Positions 43,653-55,258 of a stretch of DNA of 64,000 nt are shown here, in pieces. A program made the translations under genes and the position numbers. The DNA is from Ilex aquifolium (lineage: Eukaryota > Streptophyta > Magnoliopsida > Aquifoliales > Aquifoliaceae): contig OX637395.1 in NCBI GenBank assembly GCA_951799425.1, positions 12,812,451 to 12,876,450 of the forward strand. Direction: 5' to 3'. The notes beneath the pieces are model-generated. The model worked only from the letters and a program-made list of their open reading frames with translations, ran no database searches and was not told where the DNA came from. The number at the start of each line of letters is the position of its first letter. Within the stretch, counting starts at the first letter, position 1.

Positions 43653-46600
43653 CTAGGTTTTCAATCACCCAGGTGGTCGGTTATTATTTGCGACTTCCAT
43701 GGTGCTCGGGCACTCACTAATGTGCAGCCAAAAAATTGCTAGTCTTGTCCAAGGGCACCCCGAGATGTACAGCTCGCCTAAAGCTCACTCTCGCGTAGGG
43801 AAAACAGCAATTCGGCAACTTCAACGAAACCTAGAAATTTTTCGGCCAAAGGGTCGTTGGATTGAAGTCCATCAAAGATCGGACTATCACCCAGAAGAAT
43901 CATCAACAAAGTGTTTCCCTTTTAGTATCTTCTCTCTGGAATATGCTCATAAAACAAAAGGATTTGCTTTTGAACAGAAGGCAAATAGATTAGAGAACTC
44001 CTTAAGAAATATATGTACATTGGCGCCATCAATCTTGGTGGTCGGCCTCTATCTCTTCGAACAATTGTAGATTGATTCTCACCAACAAAGCATCCCTACA
44101 TAACCAACCAGTTAACAAAGCCAGAAGGTGGACATCCTCATTTTCGTATACCAAACAGGAACTACTCGCGGTGGGGGGCATATCTCGAAATGACATAGTC
44201 TTGGACAAGGGCTCTCAGGTGCTCGGCATTGCCTATGGACAAGAGGCCTTGTTCGGTCTCTCTCCTTGAGTGTTCTTTACAAATGGCAGTACCTCCCCTT
44301 CAGCTTTATTATTTAAACAAATTTCTACATCGATGATAATAGAGGATCAAAATCATTTCTTAATCACAAACAGAGGCGAATCTCGCAACCATCCCAAGGG
44401 TGTCGACTAAACTTGTGGAAGTGCTCGACCCATTAACTCAAGTACCGTCAGTGTATAATGTCAAACTGTGACACCACAGTTTGAATTAACAAATGCCAAT
44501 GGCCAGTCGATGATTAGAGCTTCCCGATTCCCAGCTTGGGGTTAAAAGACTTGGGATTCCTTAGGACGGGGCCAAATCTGAATGATTCTCCGACTTCACT
44601 CTTTGCTCCTTTGATGTGGAGATGAAACCTACCCAATGGCCGAGCTCATGCTAAGAGGTATTATCTTCCAACCCCTCCCATTTTTCTATCTTAACAGAGG
44701 CATCATATTGGGGGGCATAACCTTGGTATTGGTCCTAACTTAAACAAAACATGCAATTCAAGAGACTCAATGACATCATATTGCCTATTCGGATTATAGA
44801 TCCCCAAGTTGGGGAAAATAACCTATACGTCTAGGCACTTTAACGGCCCTGACCAAAGAATCGGCTAAGCCTTTGCGCAGCTAAAGTACCAAAATTCCTT
44901 TTGTAGGCATAAAACCCTCAGGGACGGGTTCAAGAACCTGGACTTAGGAGTACTCCTTGTTAAAGGAGGTGGCATGGGATTCAGGGTTTGACCCTGAACA
45001 TGGGTAAGTCTTTGCATGGCCAAAGCACTAAAAGTCTTATATGCCTAGGATGGACTATGGATACTAGAAGTGGGTAATCCTTTGCATGGCCAAAGTACCG
45101 AAAGTCCTATTGGGACATAAAACTTCTCTGGACAAGTTCAAGAACCTGTACTTGGAAGTACTCCTTTCTTAGGGAGGTGACAAAAAACTCTAGGTGAGAC
45201 CCTAGACATAGTGCAATACAGTTATGAGAAAAAGATTGACTCAGCATCATTAGGCATGTTTGAAGGTCAGATCTTAATGCTTAGAGTCCAAAAGAGCTGG
45301 CCCAGCATTAACATGCATGTTCAAAGGCCAGCCATAAATGTTCTCACAAGAAGAATCTGAGAAAACCTTAAATTGTCAAACCACGGGATTAGTACATTCA
45401 AGACTCGATTTCACAAGGTGCGCTTTGATTTATTTGAATTAAACGTTGTTTGAATATGATAAGAAAAGATAGGATATGAGGCCCAGTTGATCATCAACTC
45501 GGGGTTATTGAGGCCAAGGGATAGATATGTTTGGGCCTTCTCTTATGGACATTTTCAAGGGACCAAATTTATTTGAGCCTTTATTGGGAGCCAAGTTTAT
45601 GCGGTCTATCTGGGACCCTACGCATTCGGTCTTCTAGGGGCCAATGTTATTTAGCCTTTCTCTATACAAGGATTTATTTAACCTTTTTTAAGGGCCAACG
45701 GTTAGGTCTTCCTCGGATAACACCTCCCAATCATTTTTGGGGATTCAATTATTGTCCTTCTTAGGGTTCAGATATTATTATCTTCTTTGGATGCGGTTGA
45801 GGTTCAGTTATGATCGTCTTATTCAGGACTCGACTCTCTCCAACGACATCTTATGGTTATATTTGGTATTCTATTATTCAACCCCTTAATAAGGCACTTC
45901 ATTAATGCTCGGCCTTGAGAGACAGATGTGTTCGGGACCTCCTTATTTGGTCCCTCTTTGACAAATTCATGAAGTCAAACTTTTTGCATTGGGACCTTCC
46001 CTAGAGTTCAAGATTGTGTAATCTCGTTCTAGGGATGCAGTGTATTTGGTCCTTCTCTAGGGGCCAAGTCTCTTCAATCTTTCTTCAAAAGGACAACTTT
46101 ATCAGATCTTTTCCAAAATCGAAGGTTATTTGACCATTCTTCACAAGATTCGGCTATACTCGTCCTTTGGATATGATTGTGATCATCCTCGTTAGGACTC
46201 TTATTATTGTCTTCTTCGGACTAGGGTATATGACTCGACTATGGTTGTCTTATTTGGGGCTCGGCTCTTTCTGGCAGCGTCTTATGGTTATGATTGGGAT
46301 CAACAAGGCACCTCATTATTGCTCTTGTGTGAGGGATTTCTTGTATGTTTATTGTTATCAATCAAGCCCACCACTATAATGTTCTTATTCTTTTGATCAA
46401 ACATGGAAATATCAACTACGATATCTGATATGTGAATTGTTCTGACTATTGAGATTATCATTCGTTGGTTATAGAATATTTGAGCTCTACACATATTGAT
46501 CTTGGTATTCTGTTAGGAATGAAAAGTACATTAGAACTCTGCAATGCTATTATTTATTTGATTTTGGCTTCGTGATCATTTTGATGACATATATTAGATC

Positions 46601-46690
46601 TTGACATAGCTATCTTAAGCTATATCTTATTAAAGGCAGTATAAATATTCTTCGTAACTTTCATTCCCTTCTAGTATTACGAAAGAAATA
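43653..46690. other. Decayed host of elements E and F, with diverged tandem repeats
   Basis: No recognisable protein. From about 44860 to 45200 there is an imperfect tandem duplication around ctttgcatggccaaag...aagttcaagaacctg...ggaagtactcctt. From about 45520 to 46300 phrases such as ttctaggggcca recur at irregular spacing. This resembles a decayed array like those 3' of pol in Tat elements, but I cannot assign it with confidence. Confidence 0.4.
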
Positions 46691-47239
46691 AAAGTTGGGG
46701 GCAATTGATGGGACATTTTGTGATAGATCACATCATCTAACAAAAGTGACTGCAATTGATGGCACAAGGCTGTACAATCCGTAAAGACATCCAGATTATC
46801 AATATTCAGAATAAGCTGGATATAAAAAAATGAGACACAATTAAACAATTATTCTAAGGATGCAAAAGTAACTTTAATCTTTGGAGACTGTGGGAGCACC
46901 GGACATATTCTGCAGTTACTTTTAAAAATGTTCTGGAAGTATATGTATACACATCGAATACATGTACACGATTAGAATCATCATAACACAATAGAAATAT
47001 AATTAAACCATAACAATTAAGGCCAATAATACCAACTATTTCACATGCCCATTGAGCTAGAGCAACAGTGGTTTTGTAGGACCCCGAAAAAAATGAAACA
47101 AAGCCATAGATCTGAAAAACATGAGATCACTTTCCACCAAAATAATCAACAGAAGTGCCAAACATGAGATCACTTTACACTTCAGATTTGCAGCTGCATG
47201 CATTAAAAAGGTTTTGTACTTCATAAAGCCCATACAAAC
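46691..47239 (+). repeat. Possible purine tract and 3' LTR start of an older element
   Basis: The tract aaagttgggggcaat (46691-46705) is followed by TGATGGGACATTTTG, which looks like a purine tract and LTR start. No second copy or end is found, and F interrupts what follows. There is also a short repeat (aaacatgagatcacttt) at about 47117 and 47161. Confidence 0.3.
47235..47239. repeat. Target site duplication of element F, left copy (caaac)
   Basis: The bases caaac before TGCACGGG recur at 58316-58320. Confidence 0.93.
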
Positions 47240-48019
47240 TGCACGGGATAATTCCTGCAATTAACTTGAGACAGCGGCTTAGCTAATGATGAACCCTGAA
47301 AGCACCACAAGGTTAGGAAAAAGGGAGCCAGGCGCACGCCCGGCTTATCCCCTCCGAAGCTTAAGTCAACAAGAGTGAGAGGGTAAAGCTCTATTCAATA
47401 AGTTCTGCTTCGAGTTTGCGTACCTTAGTTCATTTTTCTGAGGGGTATTTATACCTGAACTCGTAATGATTGCTCTGACACAGAGGTCATCTCAGCATTT
47501 AATGCCCTTCTCAATTACCCATGTGCAATGAGTGATTCCTACCTGGATTCCCGTGTCATCAATGCTCGGGGGAGGGAACCAGGCCTCGGCTCTACGCCGA
47601 GGACCTCCAGCTATCCCCGAGAACTCGAGTGCCTATGAACGGCGTCTGACACCTACTCCCGAGTAGTCGGCGCCTAGGGGCGAGCGCCCCCTACTTCTGT
47701 TCTCGGCGTCTTAGTCATTAATGCATCCGCTCATGACTGTCAGTTTGGGTCTTCGAGGATGCAGAGGCTCATTAAATGCTCTGTCTAAGTCACTCACGTC
47801 TCCATAAATGCTGGGTCAAATCGCATTAATTGCTGGTGTCAGAAGCTTATACTCGGCTCTACGACACCACGTTCCCTCGTCGGCTCTCCTCCTTATTGTC
47901 GGCACCGGCTCATTGTTCGGAGTCGGCTCCAATCCTCGGCATCGGCTTCATGGCTTCATAACAGCTACACCTGTACACGTGTCGCCTTGGGGTCTGCTGA
48001 GCCACCTTGAGTCCCTCCA
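47240..48019 (-). repeat. Element F 3' LTR (780 bp)
   Basis: It begins TGCACGGGATAATTCC and ends CCCTCCA in plus orientation, like E. The middle is diverged from the E LTR, so they are separate subfamilies. Confidence 0.95.
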
Positions 48020-48367
48020 ACTGCCCCCCAGCCCCCACTCTTTTTGCGACGTGGGACAGGTGGCGCAAGGAGAGAGGGGGCTTGCCTGTCACGTCTATTA
48101 ACGAGGGGCGGTTACTTGCACGTTTTGAGCCGCCCTTTTCAAATACTCTAATGATGAGAGTGTCTTCTCGATTCCCGCTCTCTCATCTGCCTATAAATAG
48201 GGGAAATTTTGGCCATTTGAGAACTTTACCATTTCGAATTTCTTCCAAGCAATTAGCTGCCGAGCACTCCTCCCTTTCCTCCCGAGAATTCTCCCGAAGA
48301 AAACCCTGTAAGTACTCTACACTCTTCCTTTCTTCTTCTTCTTCTACCCTTTCCAGCATCTTCATCT
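47975..48367 (+). promoter_or_regulatory. Promoter and leader of element F antisense gene
   Basis: G-box palindrome ACACGTGT at 47975-47982 and TATA box TATAAATA at 48192-48199, 217 bp apart (216 in E). The stretch after the TATA box (ggggaaattttggccatttgagaac) is also conserved, as expected for a real core promoter. Confidence 0.7.
48020..48036 (-). promoter_or_regulatory. Polypurine tract of element F
   Basis: On the minus strand it reads gggggctggggggcagt, identical to E. Confidence 0.85.
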
Positions 48368-50587
48368 ATGGCTAGAAACCGCAGTAGCCAGGCTAGGAAC
48401 CCCTCTTCATCCACAACCCGTAGGTTGAAGAAAACCGTTGTCAACGAGGACAACATAGGAGCCTTCAGGGCCAGGTACCAGATCCCAGAGAAGGTCCTGA
48501 CCTTTCCGTTCCACCCCTCACAACATAGCAGGGAACGTGGGTGTGTGGAGATGATGCCCTTTTACACCAAGGCCATCATGGAAGGTGGTTTAACCTTCCC
48601 CCTGCCTCCCCTTGTACTGAGGGTGTTGATGCAGTTCCGACTGTTTCCACTTCAGTGTGGGGTAAATTTCTTTAGGATAGTTATGGGCGTAATCGCCCTG
48701 AATGCTCGGCTCGGGGTTACCTTAGGAGTAGACGAAATTCTATTCTGCTACGACCTAAGACTAGTCGGCGGGGGAAGGTACTATCTCAAAGTCCGGGACA
48801 CTTCCATGTACCTAGTCACACACATGCCGGACTCGGACAAGGGGTATTTTGATGATCTGATCATGCTCGACGGAAGCTGGGAGAGGGGCACAGGACCCGA
48901 GTATGACGGATTGTACTGCCCCAAAGTGCCGAGGAATGAAAGTGTGTTTTGCATTGATTAATGCCTGCTCGGCTGACAATTACCTTCACTTCTGACCTTG
49001 TGTTTTATTTTTTGCAGAAGGGTACCGGCGTGACGCAGCTCAGCCCCATAGGTCGCAAGTCAGGTTCGCCGACCTATTGAAGGTGTGGTCTTCTGAAGCG
49101 TCCAACGAGTACTCCCGAGCAGCACACGTACTCCTCGGCTACCACCCATCCCATAGCCATTTTTCCCAGATCCCCCCTCCTTTCGATCCTAAGCGTTGGG
49201 AGGACCTTTCCTCATCAGAAGAAGACACCGAACGAACCCCTTCCCCTCTCGCACCTCCTTCTCCAGTCGAAGACATGTTTATCGTTCCTCCAATCTCTGC
49301 TGCCGCCATGGAAGCTGCCGCTTCTTGGCGCAGGGCCAGGATCTCGGGGCAAGGAGCCTCCCCGAGCACAGCACCGACTCTTCCCTCACCAACTCCAAAA
49401 CAGGACGCGCCACCACCTCCAGCACGAACTCGGCAACCAGCGGACCCCGTCATCCCGCCGAGTGACCCGACGCCAATTCACCAAGTCCCCCCCACCGGCG
49501 TTCGGCAAACAGGCAGAAGGGGTCGGGATCCCGAGGGACCTGAAGAGCACCGACAAGTCGAAGAGCGCCGGCAGAAGCATCGCTACGACGCCCCGGGTGC
49601 AACCATTTCTGCCCCTGAAGCGTCATCTTCCGCCGCGTGGGTCGCTCAAGCGGAAAGGAGGGGGGGCCAACTCATCCTGGAATCAGATTCCATCATCCAG
49701 GACAAGGAAGTGGCATTTGTCGTGGCCTCGACCCTCCAGTTCTCGGCCGACATGAGGGTCCACCACGATCAGTCTGATAATGCGCTTCTCTTGAGCGCTC
49801 TCCAGAACAACTTGGTGGTAAGTGCTTTGCTTTAACTTTATTCCATATACTCGGCAATCGCCTAACTTGTTCTCTTATCATTTTCCAGGTCTCCCAACAG
49901 TTGGGGGTCATCATTGAACGCTTCTGGGAGTACAAACAAGCGGCGAGGGGCGCCAAGAAGGCGATCGGAGAGAAGGATGCCCATATCAGAGGTGTCGAGG
50001 CAGTCCTCGCCGACCAAAAAAATCACATTACCAACCTCATCGTTCAACGCGACTCCCTGGATGCCGAATTGCAAAAGCTGAAGGCGAGTGAGGCTGCGGC
50101 GATGAAGAAGGTAGAGGAGTACGAGCTCAAAATCTCGGCCGCCGAGACCAAAGCTCTAGACTCTGAGGGCCTTGTCAGAGAGTTAACCGCCCAAGTGGAC
50201 ACTTTGACGGCGGAGAAGGCGGGGGAGCCTCAAAGGCTTCACAGGGAATGTGAGAAGGTATATCTGGAAACACAAGAGCAGATGGTCCCTGCCTTTGAAG
50301 AAGCCAAGGTCATCGCTTATCGGCGCGGATGGGTGGACGCCCTGCACGCCACCCGGGTGGACCCGACTAATGAACTCTTCCAGATTCACAGTTCTCTTGC
50401 CGGGTTTGAAGCCGAGGTCCTTCCAGAGGGGCAATCAGACGCCGAGGTGGGCGACGCGGCCGAGGGGACCACTACAGCCATTACTGTAAGTGATGGCTAT
50501 GATGGCCTCTCTCCCATCATCGGTGGCCAAGAGTTCGACCTTCCCCCTTCGCCTGTTGAAGATCTGACTACACATGAGGCGAGATGA
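48368..50587 (+). CDS. Element F antisense gene, three exons, 690 aa, fully open
   Basis: Exons: 48368-48941, 49018-49817 and 49889-50587; introns of 76 and 71 bp with GT-AG ends. The spliced frame is open for 690 codons. Exon 1 is the same length as in E (574 bp), and both splice phases are kept. The protein plan is also the same: basic lead, Transposase_28-like core, Pro/Ser-rich acidic linker with a basic patch, long coiled coil, R-R-G-W motif. The C-terminal tail differs from E (it ends T-H-E-A-R). Indels between E and F within exons are multiples of three. Because F's gag-pol is wrecked, this gene's integrity deserves a test for selection. Function unknown. Confidence 0.8.
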
Positions 50588-50650
50588 ACTTGGTGGCGGG
50601 CCTCCTACTTTTCTTTCTCTTCTTTTTTTTTTTATTATATGTAAGCTACA

Positions 50651-50666
50651 GGGGACGCAAAGCCCC
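50651..50666 (+). terminator. Conserved stem-loop after element F antisense gene
   Basis: The sequence ggggacgcaaagcccc repeats the stem and loop found in E at 36282-36297 at a similar distance after the stop codon, in otherwise diverged DNA. Confidence 0.5.
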
Positions 50667-51019
50667 GTTTTGACTTGTACTGAAACTTTACATCATTTTA
50701 ATGAAATCCGTCATTTCGCATGTGTTCGAACTGTGAATGTGATTCACCTCTACACTGTCATTTCTTTGTGTTCTTTTGTTTTTCCCTTACTGACCGGCTC
50801 CGATTCACTTTATTCCTGGGAAGAGGAAATTGAGGCAGCCAGGCATACTCGGCCTTGAACCGCTTGGGGCCGAGATCCATAGCACCTTATCTCTAGGAAG
50901 TGGAAGTGCACTTACAACTAGCCAGAAACGACCTCACTTCGAAATCATAAGGAAAAGGAAATACTTAGGCAAAAAACGAGTAAGCCCTTAAACCGCTGGT
51001 CACTGCGCTGTTAGCAACC

Positions 51020-51950
51020 TCTCCTCGGGGCCATGCCCCTAACGACCGAGAGCTCGTCTCGTATTCAAGAGTGTTGCCTCAACGGAGAGGTCTTATGCCC
51101 CTCGGGACCATGCCCCTAACAACCGAGAGCTCGTCTCGTGTTGTATTCGAGAGCGTTGCCTCAAGGGTGAGGTCTTATCCCCCTCGGGACCATGCCCCTA
51201 ACGACCGAGAGCTAGTCTCGTGTTGTATTTGAGAGCGTTGCCTCAAGGGTGAGGTCTTATACCCCTCAGGACCATGCCCCTAACGACCGAGAGCTCGTCT
51301 CGTGTTGTATTCGAGAGCGTTGCCTCAAGGGTGAGGTCTTATACCCCTTGGGACCATGCTCCTAACGACCGAGAGCTCGTCTCGTGTTGTATTTGAGAGC
51401 GTTGCCTCAAGGGTGAGGTCTTATACCCCTCGGGACCATGCCCCTAATGACCGAGAGCTCGTCTCGTGTTGTATTTGAGAACGTTGCCTCAAGGGTGAGG
51501 TCTTATAACGACCGAGAGCTCGTCTCGTGTTGTATTCGAGAGCGTTGCCTCAAGGGTGAGGTCTTATACCCCTCGGGATCATGCCCCTAACGACCGAGAG
51601 CTCGTCTCGTGTTGTATTCGAGAGCGTTGCCTCAAGGGTGAGGTCTTATACCCCTTGGGACCATGCCCCTAACGACCGAGAGCTCGTCTCGTGTTGTATT
51701 TGAAAGCGTTGCCTCAAGGGTGAGGTCTTATACCCCTCGGGACCATGCCCCTAACGACCGAGAGCTCGTCTCGTGTTATATTTGAGAGCGTTGCCTCAAG
51801 GGTGAGGTTTTATACCCCTCGGGACCATGCCCCTAACGACCGAGAGCTCGTCTCGTGTTGTATTTGAGAGCATTGCCTCAAGGGTGAGGTCTTATACCCC
51901 TCGGGACCATGCCCCTAACAACCGAGAGCTCGTCTCGTGTTGTATTTGAG
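51020..51950. repeat. 82-bp tandem array of element F (about 11 copies)
   Basis: The unit start recurs at 51103, 51185, 51267, 51349, 51431, 51574, 51656, 51738, 51820 and 51902. The spacing is 82 except one unit with a 21-bp deletion (51431-51574). Both hairpins of E are kept (CGAGAGCTCGTCTCG and CCTCAAGGGTGAGG). Diagnostic bases ttgtatt and caagggtg occur throughout, unlike E. Confidence 0.95.
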
Positions 51951-51980
51951 TTAACAAATTGACAGGACACCAAACTTGTA

Positions 51981-54900
51981 TTAACAAAAATATCTTCTTA
52001 GGTTAGACACATTCCAAGGTCGAATTACATCATTGCCATCCATATTCTGTAGCCTATAAGCTCTGGTGCCCCCCACTGCAACCACTTTGTAGGGGCCCTC
52101 CCAATTAGGTCCGAACTTGCCTTCGGTGGGTTCCCGAGCAGCGCCTACTACCTTTCTAAGCACCAAGTCTCCCACTTCGAAATCTCTTGTTCGGATCTTC
52201 TTATGATGCTGTCTTGATAGTTCTGCTTGGTACTTGGCTAATTTGATGGACGCCAATTCTCTCCTTTTCTCGGCTAAGTCAAGATCTTTGGCTAGCATCT
52301 GGTTATTATTCCCCAAATCGAACGCTTGACTTCGGATGGTTGGGAGTCCAACTTCCAGCGGGATGACAGCCTCTACCCTGTATGTTAAGGCGAACGGTGT
52401 TTCCCCCGTTGAAGTCCTCGGCGTAGTTCTATAGGCCCATAGTACATTGAGTAGTTCCTCGGTCCACTTTCCCTTTGCCTTTTCAAGCCTTTTCTTGATC
52501 CCTGCCAACACAGTCTTGTTAGAAACCTCTGCTTGCCCATTACTCTGGGGGTAGGCCGGTGTGGAATAATAATTACGTATTCCAAACCCCGAGCAAAACT
52601 CTCTGAAAGGGGCACTGTTGAATTGGGTGCCATTGTCCGAGATGATAGCCCTGGGAATCCCAAACCGAGTGATTATGTTATGCCAAACGAATTTCTTTGT
52701 CTCGGATACGGCTCAGGGGTTCGGCTTCGATCCACTTGGTGAAGTAATCGGTAGCCACCAATAAGAATTTCTTGCCTAAAGGGGCCTTCGGGAGTGGACC
52801 CACGATATCTATCCCCCATTGAGAGAACGGCCAAGGACTAGCCAGCAAATTCAGATCCCCAGCCGGTTGTCGGATAATGGGAGCAAACTTCTGACATTTG
52901 TCGCATGTTCGCACGTAGCTCTTCGCATCTTTCTGCATATAAGGCCACCAATACCCTTGCGTCATTGCTCGATGCGCAAGGGATCTGCCCCCCGTATGGC
53001 TTCCACACACGCCCTCATGGATCTCGTAGAGCAGAGGTTCCACCTTGTCTTCGGGGACACAAAGCAGATGGAGCCCGGAGAAAGATTTCCTGTACAATTG
53101 CCGATCGGCGGATATCCAAAATTTGGGGGCCTTGAGTCTGATCTTCCTGGCTTCTTTGGCATCCTCGGGGAGCACGCCCTCCGTCAGGTACGCAACAATG
53201 GGTTCCATCCAGCCCCGAGGTTGTTGTGACTGCACCGCCCATGCCTGCTGGGTCTCTGCCTCCACTATGTCTGGCTTTTCCTGGTTTTCAACAATAATAC
53301 GCCGGATTACCTCTGAGGCTAACGCCGAGGCCAGGCAGGCTAAGGCGTCGGCGTGGGTGTTCTGATCTCTTGGAATCTGGGAAACTTCCACTTTTTCAAA
53401 TTTCTGTATCTTGGCTTTCACCTTCTGATAGTAGGTTTTCATCCTGGTGTCCCGGACCTCAAAGTCACCATTGATCTGATTCACCACTAGCTGGGAATCA
53501 CAGAAGGCACGCAGGTGTCTGACTCCAACCGAGTAGGCAATATCAATTCCTGCCAACAGTGTCTCATACTCGGCTTCGTTATTGGACGCTTTAAATCCCA
53601 GTCTGATAGCTCGTTCTATTGTGAATCCTTCTGAACTGGCTAGTACAACCCCTACTCCTGCCCCCCTTGCGTTCGAGGACCCGTCGACGTGGAGGCTCCA
53701 GTCAACATTCAAAGTGGCAATCTCCGGCGGGGGCTCGGGCGCAGAGAACTCGGCAATGAAATCAGTAAGGACTTGCCCCTTAATTGAAGTACGGGGTTTG
53801 TACCTTATTTCGAATTCCCCAAGCTCCACGGCCCACTTGGCGGTTCTACCTGATAGGTCAGCTTTCTGAAGGATGGGTCTGAGAGGGCGATCAGTCAATA
53901 CCTCAATGATGTGCGGTTGGAAATAGTGCCTGAGTTTCCTTGCCGAGACTACCAGGGCAAGGACTAATTTTTCCATCGGCAAGTACCTCGTCTCGGCGTC
54001 AAGCAAGGTCTTACTAACGAAATAAACGGGCCTCTGTGCCCCTTCACACTCTCTTACCAAAGCACCACTGACGGCTTCCTCCGAGACCGACAAGTAGAGA
54101 TACAATATTTCTCCTGTCCCCGGGACAGACAGGTTCGGAGGGCATTTCAGATATTCTTTAATCCCCTCGAGTGCCCGGCCGCATTCCTCGTCCCAGACTC
54201 CCTTTGCCGCCCTTTTTAGCTTGGCAAAGAACGATTTGCACCTATCAGAGGATTTGGAAATAAACCGGTTAAGGGCGGCAAGCATCCCAGTCAACTTCTG
54301 GACGTCTTTGATGGTCCTGGGCGCCTGGACGTTTTGGACGGCCTGAATCTGCTCGAGGTTAGCCTCAATACCCCTGTGGGTTACCAAGTACCCCAGAAAC
54401 TTCCCCGAGCTTACCCCGAACGCGCACTTCGATGCATTAAGCTTTAACCCGTAGTGACGGAGTATCGAAAATGTGGTGCCGAGATCAGCAAGATGATCGA
54501 CGCTCTCCTTGCTCTTTACCAGCATGTCATCAATGTATACCTCCATGGTGACGCCGAGAATATGCTTGAACATTTTGTTCATTAACCGTTGGTAGGTAGC
54601 ACCGGCATTCTTCAGCCCAAACGGCATCACCGTATAACAATAAATCCCTCGGGGCGTTATAAAGGTTGTCTTCTCCTGATCCGACTCCTCTAAAGCGATT
54701 TGGTGATAGCCGGCCCGAGCGTCCATGAAGGTGATGCGCTTGTGACCCGCAGTTGCATACACCAGCTGATCCACTTTAGGAAGTGGGTATCCATCCTTCG
54801 GGCATGCCTTATTCAGGTCGGTGAAATCCACGCAAACCCGTCACTTGCCTTCCTTCTTTTTGGCGCACACCGTGTTAGATAGCCACTCGGGAAACTGGAC

Positions 54901-55255
54901 TTCCCGGATGGTACCTACCTCTAGTAATTTATCAACCTCTTCGTCCACGGCTTTTGCGTGATGCGGGGCCGTCCTGCACGCCTTTTGTTTCACCGGTTTG
55001 AAGTTCGGATTAGCATGAAGCCGATGGGTCATGACCTCGGGGCTGATCCCTGTCATTTCGGCATGAGTCTAGGCGAAAACGTCGGCATTTCGGCGCAGGA
55101 AAGAACTCATCTCCTCTCTCTCGGCATTACCCAATGAAGACCCTATCAAGAAGTACCTCCCTTCTTCGTCGGGACTCAAAAGGACCTTGATTAGTGGAGC
55201 GGTCGGCTGGTTCCATTGCGGGCTCATCTATCCCCAGCCGACCAAACTGTGATTG
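51981..55255 (-). pseudogene. pol: Element F pol, broken
   Basis: Homologous to E pol throughout. Lesions by comparison with E: an 8-base deletion near 55195, TAG at 55071-55069 (Trp), TGA at 54843-54841 (Trp of the G-K-W motif) and an 8-base deletion near 52690 in integrase. Long parts are open (54831-52678 and from about 52685 to 51981). RT Y-I-D-D and integrase Q-A-E-V are still present. It cannot give a full Pol protein. Confidence 0.9.
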
Positions 55256-55258
55256 CTA
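55250..55258 (-). promoter_or_regulatory. Conserved UAG CAA UCA between element F protease and RT
   Basis: The codons AAA TAG CAA TCA CAG are identical to E at 40626-40618, in a stretch where neighbouring bases differ between the two elements. Confidence 0.7.

Noticed and set aside
47808-48101. Open frames in the F LTRs (47808 and 58104)
   Set aside because: They change reading content at the LTR border and carry no conserved motif; they are chance frames in GC-rich LTR DNA.
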